Part shown: in pieces, positions 35,485 to 43,751 of the stretch
Layout of the letters: each line of letters starts with the position of its first letter
How positions within the stretch are numbered: position 1 is the first letter of the stretch
NCBI RefSeq assembly: GCF_963378105.1
Contig: NZ_OY726398.1
Coordinates: 4,650,001-4,714,000 of the forward strand
From: Mycolicibacter sp. MU0102
Lineage (GTDB): Bacteria > Actinomycetota > Actinomycetes > Mycobacteriales > Mycobacteriaceae
DNA: 64,000 nt
Reading direction: 5' to 3'
Program-made: the position numbers and the translations under genes
The notes under the pieces: model-generated
What the model was told of the DNA's origin: nothing
Database searches by the model: none
Seen by the model: only the letters and a program-made list of their open reading frames with translations

Positions 35485-36399
35485 ATGAGCTTGAACACCG
35501 CCGTACGTGTTGAGAGTCACGAGCCCGACGATCTGGTTCCATCGCGGTACGCGGTACAGGTCGGCGACATCGAGGTGCTGGTGATCAGTGACGGCGTGCT
35601 GCCGATCAACGCCGCGACCATGGCCACCAACGTCGACTCGGCCCGCCTGGCGGGCTGGCTCGACGACATGTTCCTGCCGACTGACGTCATCGACTGGCCG
35701 TTGAACGTGGCCGTGGTGCGCTCCGGCGACCGGACCGTCCTCGTCGACGCCGGCCTGGGGATGGAGTTTCCGGACTTTCCGCGTGCAGGCCAGGCAGTCC
35801 GTCGGCTGGAGGCTGCCGGCATCGATCTGTCTGCCATCACCGACGTGGTGCTGACCCACCTACACATGGACCACGTAGGGGGACTGCTCACCGACGGGAT
35901 CAAAGCGCGACTGCGTCCGGACCTGCGGATCCACGTCGCGGCCGCGGAAGCCGAGTTCTGGGAGGCGCCCGACTTTTCCGGGACCAATATGCCGGCTCCG
36001 GTTCCGGACGCGCTGCGATCGATCGCCTCGCGGTTCTTGGACGAATACCGCAGCCACCTGGTCCCCTTCGAGAAGTCCTACGAGGCGGCCCCCGGCGTGC
36101 TCGCCACACGTACCGGCGGGCACACCCCCGGCCACAGCGTGGTCCGGCTGGCATCCGGTGATCACCGACTCACCTTCGCCGGCGACGCCATATTCCAGGT
36201 CGGATTCGACAACCCCCAGTGGCACAACGGATTCGAACACGACCCAGAGCAGTCGATCGAGGTCCGGGTCGGCCTGCTGCAGGAGCTGGCATCGACCGGC
36301 GAAGCGCTGGTGGCCACTCACCTCCCGTTCCCGTCGGTGTGCCACGTGGCCGCCGCCGGCAACGCCTTTCGGTGCGTACCGGCGATGTGGGATTACTGA
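35485..36399 (+). CDS. MBL-fold metallo-hydrolase
   Basis: This 304-residue protein has the zinc motif HxHxDH (H125, H127, D129, H130 in LTHLHMDHVGG), a later GGHTPGHS and a FAGDAIF aspartate. That is the layout of two-zinc hydrolases of the lactonase/AttM-like group. Substrates range from lactones to thioesters, and it could act on a lipid ester. ATG 35485 follows AAGGAGA. Its stop overlaps the convergent PUFA-synthase gene by 7 bp. Confidence 0.88.
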   Translation: MSLNTAVRVESHEPDDLVPSRYAVQVGDIEVLVISDGVLPINAATMATNVDSARLAGWLDDMFLPTDVIDWPLNVAVVRSGDRTVLVDAGLGMEFPDFPRAGQAVRRLEAAGIDLSAITDVVLTHLHMDHVGGLLTDGIKARLRPDLRIHVAAAEAEFWEAPDFSGTNMPAPVPDALRSIASRFLDEYRSHLVPFEKSYEAAPGVLATRTGGHTPGHSVVRLASGDHRLTFAGDAIFQVGFDNPQWHNGFEHDPEQSIEVRVGLLQELASTGEALVATHLPFPSVCHVAAAGNAFRCVPAMWDY

Positions 36400-39300
36400 G
36401 CTGTGCTCGCTGACTGCCGAAACCCGGCCAGCTCCCAGTCCTCGTCGGCGATCAGGTTTCGCCAGTCGACCGGCAGCGAGTCCAGCGCGTCTTCGATGCA
36501 GAACCAGACCGATTCCAGCGGCGACGCTCCCGGTGCCGCGGCGGTGATCCGGCTCTCCACGTCGTAGTTCGGCGGATGCGGTGCGTCGCTGAACGGCGCG
36601 AGCCCGTTGATCGCGTCCATCACGTAACGCCGCAGCTCGGCGTAGGGCATTCCGCGCAGCTCGTCGGGCAGGATCGGGCGGCCGAAGATGTAGTCCTGCG
36701 CGGCGTGGCCATAGGGCACCTCAAGCTTGTGCGGCAACGGCTCCTCGGGCAGTCCGCCCGCGAAGTACAACGGCACGATCGGCATCGACATCTCCAGCGC
36801 CATGTCCAGCAAGGTGGACGTCAGCCTCTCGACCCGCTGCCCCGAGCTCACGCTGCGTGTCCCGTCGGCATGCACCATGACCGAAATGCCGAGGGAAGCC
36901 GACTCCCGCTTGAGTTCGTCCACCAGGGCGAAGAATTCCTGGGGCTGCTGCTGATCGAAGTAGCGGAGGTGGCCCAGCTGTTTGCCCGCCGTCGCGTCGA
37001 TCATCCGCAGCAAGTTGCCCACCCAGCCGGTCTCGTGCTTGGCGTGGCCGATGGTGACCACCTTGGTGCCAGTGAGCCAGCTTCCGATGGTGGTGCCCAA
37101 CAGCGATTCGACCTGCACCTGGTGATTGGCCAACAGCAACACCGGCCGACCGTGCACGGCCGCCATCGCGGCCGGATTGGTGACCACCACGTGGCGCACG
37201 TAGCGCGACAGCACCGCCCCCAGAGCCAGCTCGCCGAACCAGCCGTCCGGCATGCCCGCGCTCTCGGTCCACCAGGCTCGGACCGGCTCCCAGTCGGTTA
37301 CCGATGACGCGCTCGCGCGGCATGCTCCCGGCCCGAGCTTCTCCACGTCGACAGTGATGCGCTCCAGCGGCAGCGCGGGGCAGCTCACCTGACCGTCGAT
37401 GATCTGGACCTGGTCGGGGTGGACCGCATTGTGGACTGCGTCCGCGACCGCTTCCTTGGTCACGATGTCGACCATCAGCGAATCGCCTTGACTGTCGGTG
37501 CCGTACACGGCCTGCAAAGTGCCCTTGAACCAGTCGAGGGTCGCCATCCGGGCCGTATCGAGCTCGAGGACGCCGCGCCCGAGTCGCTCGCTCAGCGACA
37601 GTCCCGGGACCGCCTGCCGTCCACCCATGAAGGCGCGCCGTTCAGGCCCGCCGACTTCGGCCAGTGGTCCCTTGCTCAGCAGAAATTCGGCCATCCGGAT
37701 ACGCGCCCAGGGCTTTCCGGCGACGCTGAGCCACAGGTCGAAGGTCGGCATGCGGCCCTCGTCGTCGTCGAAGCCCACGAATCGGGCTTCGACATCCACG
37801 GTTCCGGCCACGGGGGTGTCGGAGTAGAACCGGGCCGAGAGGATGCGGCGCGGGAATCCGACATCGGGGTCGCTCGCATCGGCATACGACGCGGGGTCGG
37901 CGGTGTCGGTGGTCCACACACTCATCGCGGTGTGCGGAACGACGTGCAACGCGCCGTCCAACAGTCCCGGCTGCAGTTCACCAACCGGTACAGCGCAGCG
38001 GTCGATCGCGAGCGCGCCCGTTGAGCCGTTGCGCCCGATTCGGGCACCATCGGTCAGGGTCGCGAATGCCGGACCGTGGAACACCGTTCCGTCATAGGGG
38101 TCGGCGTAGGGCACCGCATCTTCCAGCGGGGCGGGCGGCTCCGGCTCACCGCTGTACTGCGCGGCGGTGAGGACAACGGCGTGCGCGTGAATCTCCCAGC
38201 GGGACAACTCTGCTCGCGGCGCATCCCGCCAGACCTCGAGACGGCCCTGGAAACGAGCGGGCTCCGATGTCTGCTCCAGCACGACCCGCAGCTGCTTCGG
38301 GGAGTCGACGACGACCCACCGGACCATCTGGACGTCGGTGATCTCGACGACCTTGGCTCCGCCTGAGGCCCGGGCCGCCGCCTGCGCGAACAGGTCCATG
38401 ACCGACATCATCGGCAGCGACGGGATCACGTACGTCGGGCAGTGATCGACGATCCAGGAATCGTTGACCGGATCGAGCACGACTTCCATCACGCTGGTCG
38501 CGGGCACCGTATTCTGCACCGCGGCAGCCGATTCCGTTGACGGTAGCGAGGCCGGCGCGGAGGCTGCTACTGCCGCGGCTCCCGGTGCCGACACGGAAGC
38601 CGTGACGGCGCCGGTACCGGCCGGGGGACGCTGACCCTCCGTGCCGGCGACGATCCGCATGCCCAGGTTGCTGGCGGTGTAGATGCGCTTGTTGTCCACC
38701 CACAGCGATGCCTCGGCCACCGCGAGGATGCCGGCGTCCTCGCGGACGATCCGGGTGATCTCGACCTGCGCCGAGATCTGCTTGTTGGTGGGGATGATCT
38801 GGCCGCGATACCGCCAGGTCATAGCGTCGTGCAGGGCGGCCGGCTCGAAGCGTGCCGACGGGCCGGCCTCCTTGCCGAGGCCGAGGTCGAGCATTCCGAA
38901 TTGCAGGACTTGCAACAGCATTTCGATGCCCAGGGATCCCGGCTGGACCGGGTCCTGGAAGAAGTGCGCCTTGAAGTACCACTCACCGGGGTTGACGTCT
39001 TTGACTCCGCGCCACTGGCCCAGCCCGGCGGCGCCGCCGGTAGGCCAGCGGCCGGTGATCCGATCGACCATCAGCAACATCGGGTCCGCCAACCGCGCTC
39101 CGGCCCCGAAATACTCAGCGGGCTGAGTGCTCAAGTCCACCACCGGCGCCTCGCAGGGTTGCGCCAGTGCGGCACGTTGCTCGTCGCTGACCGGCAGGCC
39201 CACCTGGTTCTGCAGCGCTTCGCGTTTGAAGTAGCCGAACACGGTGTCGAAGGTGTAGACCGGTCCCTCGTCGGCGGTGATCTCCCCGTCGAAGCTGACG

Positions 39301-42300
39301 ATGATGGTGCCCGCGGCCTTGGCGAGGCTTTTGAGCTTCACCTTGATTCGCAGCGTTCCGGTCGCCGGAGTGACTTCGCGGTGCTGGGTTCCGGTCCCGT
39401 CCAGGTTGCGGAAGAACAGGTCCGCCTCACCGTCCAGCGGGCAGCCAACGTAGCTGGCCAGCCAGCCGCAGGGCTGCAGCGCGACTTCCATGAGCACCGC
39501 GTTGGGCATGGTCTCGTGCCCGTTAGCGGCGCCGTTCTCGGCGAAATACCAGGCGTCCGTGGGGACGTCGTATTCCACGACGACTTCGGCGCCGGCCTTC
39601 ATCACGCCGGTCTCGCCGACCAGGTCGGTGACCCGGGACATGAAGTGATACGGCGGGCCGGGCAGCCGGGCCGCCTTGCGGGGCGAGTCGAACTTCTCGA
39701 ACAGCGGCCCGAACGCCATCGACGGCTTGGCGATGGCACTGGCGAGCATCGCCTGGTAGTCGTAACGGAAACCGTTGACTTCGGCGACCGCCTTGGGCTC
39801 GACGTAACCTTCGAGCTCTTTGGCGCCGAGGTCCATCGGCCACCCCGGTGACAGCTTCAGGCCCATCCGCTCACAGTGGAAGGCGGGCAGCCCATCGACG
39901 GTGCAGAGCAGGTCGGCGAACAGGGTCGGCTCGGGCCCGGCAATCACCTCGCGAACGAACACCTCATAGACCACCTCGCGCGACTGCGGGGTGACCTGGC
40001 CCCGACAGCGCAGCTTGTAGGTCTCGAAGGGAACCGGTTCGAAACGCCAGCCGTCGCAGTCGAGCGTCATGCCCAGGGCGGTCATGTAGATCGCCATGGT
40101 TTGCATGGTCGCCTCGTACATCAGCGTGCCTGGCATGCAAGGGTCGTTCTTGAAATGGCCGGCGAAGAAACAGTTCTCCGGCGTGACGGGCGCGACGGCC
40201 CGCAGGTACCCGCGGCCCCACGGGCCACCGGTGAAGTCGAGGTCGGTCACCTCGTCGACGAAGAGCATGTCGCCGGCGTGGATGCTCGGGGTGCGAGTAT
40301 GGCTGCCGGCGCGCTCGAAGCCCTCGCCGAACGTATGCCAGATGTCGCCGGACGCCATCGCCTCCAGGTCGGCGCGCTGCAGTGAGGTGCGAGACGTCTG
40401 AGCGGGCGTCTGCTCCATCGGTCCACTGACGGTCTGTTCCTCGGGGCGCCACAACACCCCGCCGGATGCCGCCAGCTCCTCGTCGGTGAAGAAACCGGCC
40501 TGGCCGTTGCGCATCGACATCCGCTCGACGCCGTCGATCGTGCAGTCGTAGTGAAAGAAGAACAGCCGCACGTCACCCTGGCGGGCGTGGCCGTCCACGT
40601 GGATGTCGAAACGCAGGGTGTCGCCGATCTCGGGCAGGCCACCCAGATAGGTGACTTCGCAGCCGAGCAACCGGTAAACCCGCTCGCTCTTGTTGAGCAG
40701 ATCGGCGCCCATCCAGGAGATGAGCATCAGGTCGGCCTGTCCGCTTTCGATCATGATGCCGGCGGGCATCCGACCCTGCTGGAGCCACCAGGAGTCGGCG
40801 TTGACATCGGTTTCGGTCCACAGCGTTCCGGTGCCGTGGCGGGCCGGCTCGGCGTCGATGCCCAGCAGTCGATCCGCCAGCAGCAGTGGCGGTTCGGGCA
40901 TCCGGACCTGTCGCAGGTACTGGTCCTGCTCGGCGAACGCCGGGCCGAAGATCTCGGAGATGTTCCCCGAGGAGTGCACGCGCAGCCCGTCCTTGTCGAG
41001 CTTGAGGCCCACCGGCTCACGCTTGACCGTCGGCGCCGGGACCACCTTGTCGGCAGGCTTGACCGGCTGGATTGCGCGGCTTGCGCCTGCGGGCATGGCA
41101 GCGGGTGCCTGGGGGGCAGTGTCGGCCGCCGTCGGCTGCGGCTCCGGCCACGAGGACGTGTCCGCGGCTACACCCAACGGCAGCCGGGCCAGCGACTCCG
41201 CGACCGTTGCCAGAGCCGGAGGCATCGGGAGTTGTGTTGGCATGAATTGCTCCAGTTGATGAGGGGGGTTCGTTCCTGGGGCCGTGACGCGTGGGGGCAG
41301 GTGGACCGCGGGCAGGTGCGCGGGGAAGTTGAGCCGGATGGGTTTTGCGGCGGCGTTGGCCACGGCCGGTGCCAGCAAGGTCGCGGCCTCCGGCCCGGTC
41401 GCCGACGACACCAGCGTGACGTGGTGTCGCTGGTCGGCCATTCCGGTGAGTTCGACGGCGACGCGCCGTTGCTCGGACGTCCAGGGCTCGCCGTCGGGCC
41501 ACACGCCGAGGGCTCCGTAGAGCACGCCGGCGGCCACGTGCAGCAGTCCCGAGGCAGCGTGCGCGTGACCCAACAGGGCCGAGAGGTTCACCGCCCCGGG
41601 AACGGTGCCCAGGTGCAGACATTCGGCGTCCACCTGCTGATCGGGCAGCAAGGTCGCATACACCGGGTCACCGTCACGGTGCGCATCGGCGGCGCGCTTG
41701 AGCACGAGAACGACGGCGGCGTCGGCGGGTATCTGTTCGTCGGCGTGCAGTAATGCCCGCGCCGCTGCCTGATGCACGGGTTCGCAGCTGAGGTCCACGG
41801 CGCCGACCACTGCCGCGTCGATCTCTCCGCGCCGCAATGCCCGTGCGGCCAACTCAAGGGCGGTGGTGCCCGAGAGCTGTTCCCGCGACACCGTGAAACT
41901 GGGTCCCCGTAAATCGAATTGGCTGTTCAAGCGGTTCGCCACGATGTTGGGCATGGCGCCCACGACGCCCGCGGCGGTCCACCCCGCGACAACGCCGTCC
42001 CGCGCTGCGGCGAGCTGGTCGGGCTCGTCGAATTCGTCTGCCAGCCGCCAGCGCTGCCCGAACCGGGCGACTTCGGCGTCGCAGCCCATTCCGACGACGA
42101 CGCTGGTGGTGTCCTGCGGCAAGCCCTTGATCAGCTCGCCGATGCCCAGGGCCGCACCGAGTAACGCCAGTTGTTGGGGTTGGGTCTGCTTGAGGTCCGC
42201 AGGCGGGAAGCGGGTTTGGGTCAGGTCCAGACTGACCTCATCCATGCGCGCACCGCGGGCTCCGTCGGCCATGCCGGTGGGGATCGGCTGACATGTCTTC

Positions 42301-43730
42301 AGATGCTCTGCGACGGAGGCGGTTCCGTTCCCGTCTCCGACCAAGAGGCTCAGGCCGACGATCGCGATCTCCGGCTCGGTCCGGGGTTCGGCGACCGGAG
42401 GAGCCGGCGTTGGACCCCGTCCGTCGACCCATTCTTCGAGCAGCAGGTGGGCGTTGTTGCCGCCGAAGCCGAAGTTGTTGACCGCGGCCCGACGGGGGCC
42501 GTCGCTGTCCCACGGCTCAGCCTCGGTGAGCAGTCGGAACGGCGAGTCGGCGATGAAGGGCAGCGGATCCTCGGCGTGCAGGGTCGGCGGACGTACCCCG
42601 GCACGCATCGCCGCGAGTACCTTGATGGCTCCCGCTGCACCGGATGCTGTGATCGAGTGCCCCAGATTGGATTTCAGTGACCCGATGGGCACGTCGGTCA
42701 TGCCGGCGAAGATGCGCGCCATGCTCAACATTTCGGTCAGGTCGCCGCGCGATGTTCCGGTGGCGTGGCATTCGATGAGGGAGATATCGCGCGGCTCGAG
42801 GCCGGCCATCTCGTAGGCCAGCCGCATCGCGCGTTCTTGGCCGGCCTGGGAGGGCACCAGAAATCCGTGTCCCCGACCGTCGTTGCTCAAGCCGACACCC
42901 CGGATGACGCCCAGGATGGTGTCGCCGTCGGCCATCGCATCGTCAAGGCGCCGCAACACCAGGATGGCCGCGCCCTCGGCGGGCACCAACCCGTCGGCAC
43001 CGTTGTTGAACGGCCGTGACCGTCCCGTTCGGCTCAGTGCCTGCAAGGCGGTGAAACCGATGTGCAGCAGCAGATCACTGGCGCCGTTGATGCCGCCGGC
43101 GAACATGACGTCGGCGGTGCGGTCGTGCAAGCGGTCGCAGGCCAGCTTGATGGCGTACAGCGATGAAGCGCAGGCGGCGTCGAGCGCCGCGGCGCCGCCG
43201 GTCAGGCCCAGGGCCTGCGCGATGAGGTGCGCCGGTAGCCCGGACATGAAGCGGTTGCGCCAGTCCACCCCGGAGTCGAGGTTGGGTCCTTGTCCCCGCC
43301 AGACTGTTTCGGCGAGATCCGTCATCTTCTTGGTCGGGTAGCTCAGGTTGCCCAGGACGATCCCCGCGGAACCCGGGACCTCACCTGCCCGCCATCCCGC
43401 ACTGTCCAGGGCTTGTCTGGCCGCCTCGATTCCCCACCGGTAGAGCGGGTCGAGTCCGGCGAGGTCGTCGGCGTCGAGGAACAGGCCGCGGGGGTCGAAG
43501 ACGTCGTCGAAGCCGCGAACATAGCCGCCGCGGTCCGACCAGGTGTGGTCGAGTTCGGGTACGTCCGCGGGGGCACACAGGACGCGTGCCGGCGATACGC
43601 CCCAGTAATCCGGGCCGGGTGAGCCCAGTGCGTCGCGGCCATCGTGCACCGTTGTCCAGAGCTCGCCCGCGTTCAGTCCCCCGGGTAGGACGCAGCCCTG
43701 CCCGACGATCGCGATGGGTTCAAACTTCAC
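36393..43730 (-). CDS. pfaC: PUFA synthase subunit KS-CLF-DH-DH-(DH)-acyltransferase (PfaC/Pfa3-like)
   Basis: This 2445-residue megasynthase subunit has, in order: a ketosynthase at about 1-440 (C187, H322, H358); a chain-length-factor KS at about 453-790, where Gln618 aligns with the active Cys; an Ala/Pro linker; two FabA-like double-hotdog dehydratases (about 925-1295 with E995 and H1191, and 1310-1695 with E1415 and H1589); a PKS-DH-like domain at about 1745-2020 (H1763, D1925, but Tyr1767 where Gly is usual); and an LPLAT/AGPAT-like acyltransferase at about 2165-2385 (H2203, HADGTRS at 2287-2293). FabA-type domains in PfaC proteins place the all-cis double bonds. It starts 21 bp after the partner gene stops. 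Confidence 0.92.
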   Translation of the reverse strand: MKFEPIAIVGQGCVLPGGLNAGELWTTVHDGRDALGSPGPDYWGVSPARVLCAPADVPELDHTWSDRGGYVRGFDDVFDPRGLFLDADDLAGLDPLYRWGIEAARQALDSAGWRAGEVPGSAGIVLGNLSYPTKKMTDLAETVWRGQGPNLDSGVDWRNRFMSGLPAHLIAQALGLTGGAAALDAACASSLYAIKLACDRLHDRTADVMFAGGINGASDLLLHIGFTALQALSRTGRSRPFNNGADGLVPAEGAAILVLRRLDDAMADGDTILGVIRGVGLSNDGRGHGFLVPSQAGQERAMRLAYEMAGLEPRDISLIECHATGTSRGDLTEMLSMARIFAGMTDVPIGSLKSNLGHSITASGAAGAIKVLAAMRAGVRPPTLHAEDPLPFIADSPFRLLTEAEPWDSDGPRRAAVNNFGFGGNNAHLLLEEWVDGRGPTPAPPVAEPRTEPEIAIVGLSLLVGDGNGTASVAEHLKTCQPIPTGMADGARGARMDEVSLDLTQTRFPPADLKQTQPQQLALLGAALGIGELIKGLPQDTTSVVVGMGCDAEVARFGQRWRLADEFDEPDQLAAARDGVVAGWTAAGVVGAMPNIVANRLNSQFDLRGPSFTVSREQLSGTTALELAARALRRGEIDAAVVGAVDLSCEPVHQAAARALLHADEQIPADAAVVLVLKRAADAHRDGDPVYATLLPDQQVDAECLHLGTVPGAVNLSALLGHAHAASGLLHVAAGVLYGALGVWPDGEPWTSEQRRVAVELTGMADQRHHVTLVSSATGPEAATLLAPAVANAAAKPIRLNFPAHLPAVHLPPRVTAPGTNPPHQLEQFMPTQLPMPPALATVAESLARLPLGVAADTSSWPEPQPTAADTAPQAPAAMPAGASRAIQPVKPADKVVPAPTVKREPVGLKLDKDGLRVHSSGNISEIFGPAFAEQDQYLRQVRMPEPPLLLADRLLGIDAEPARHGTGTLWTETDVNADSWWLQQGRMPAGIMIESGQADLMLISWMGADLLNKSERVYRLLGCEVTYLGGLPEIGDTLRFDIHVDGHARQGDVRLFFFHYDCTIDGVERMSMRNGQAGFFTDEELAASGGVLWRPEEQTVSGPMEQTPAQTSRTSLQRADLEAMASGDIWHTFGEGFERAGSHTRTPSIHAGDMLFVDEVTDLDFTGGPWGRGYLRAVAPVTPENCFFAGHFKNDPCMPGTLMYEATMQTMAIYMTALGMTLDCDGWRFEPVPFETYKLRCRGQVTPQSREVVYEVFVREVIAGPEPTLFADLLCTVDGLPAFHCERMGLKLSPGWPMDLGAKELEGYVEPKAVAEVNGFRYDYQAMLASAIAKPSMAFGPLFEKFDSPRKAARLPGPPYHFMSRVTDLVGETGVMKAGAEVVVEYDVPTDAWYFAENGAANGHETMPNAVLMEVALQPCGWLASYVGCPLDGEADLFFRNLDGTGTQHREVTPATGTLRIKVKLKSLAKAAGTIIVSFDGEITADEGPVYTFDTVFGYFKREALQNQVGLPVSDEQRAALAQPCEAPVVDLSTQPAEYFGAGARLADPMLLMVDRITGRWPTGGAAGLGQWRGVKDVNPGEWYFKAHFFQDPVQPGSLGIEMLLQVLQFGMLDLGLGKEAGPSARFEPAALHDAMTWRYRGQIIPTNKQISAQVEITRIVREDAGILAVAEASLWVDNKRIYTASNLGMRIVAGTEGQRPPAGTGAVTASVSAPGAAAVAASAPASLPSTESAAAVQNTVPATSVMEVVLDPVNDSWIVDHCPTYVIPSLPMMSVMDLFAQAAARASGGAKVVEITDVQMVRWVVVDSPKQLRVVLEQTSEPARFQGRLEVWRDAPRAELSRWEIHAHAVVLTAAQYSGEPEPPAPLEDAVPYADPYDGTVFHGPAFATLTDGARIGRNGSTGALAIDRCAVPVGELQPGLLDGALHVVPHTAMSVWTTDTADPASYADASDPDVGFPRRILSARFYSDTPVAGTVDVEARFVGFDDDEGRMPTFDLWLSVAGKPWARIRMAEFLLSKGPLAEVGGPERRAFMGGRQAVPGLSLSERLGRGVLELDTARMATLDWFKGTLQAVYGTDSQGDSLMVDIVTKEAVADAVHNAVHPDQVQIIDGQVSCPALPLERITVDVEKLGPGACRASASSVTDWEPVRAWWTESAGMPDGWFGELALGAVLSRYVRHVVVTNPAAMAAVHGRPVLLLANHQVQVESLLGTTIGSWLTGTKVVTIGHAKHETGWVGNLLRMIDATAGKQLGHLRYFDQQQPQEFFALVDELKRESASLGISVMVHADGTRSVSSGQRVERLTSTLLDMALEMSMPIVPLYFAGGLPEEPLPHKLEVPYGHAAQDYIFGRPILPDELRGMPYAELRRYVMDAINGLAPFSDAPHPPNYDVESRITAAAPGASPLESVWFCIEDALDSLPVDWRNLIADEDWELAGFRQSASTAQ

Positions 43731-43751
43731 TTCGAATCAGCCACCGTCGTG

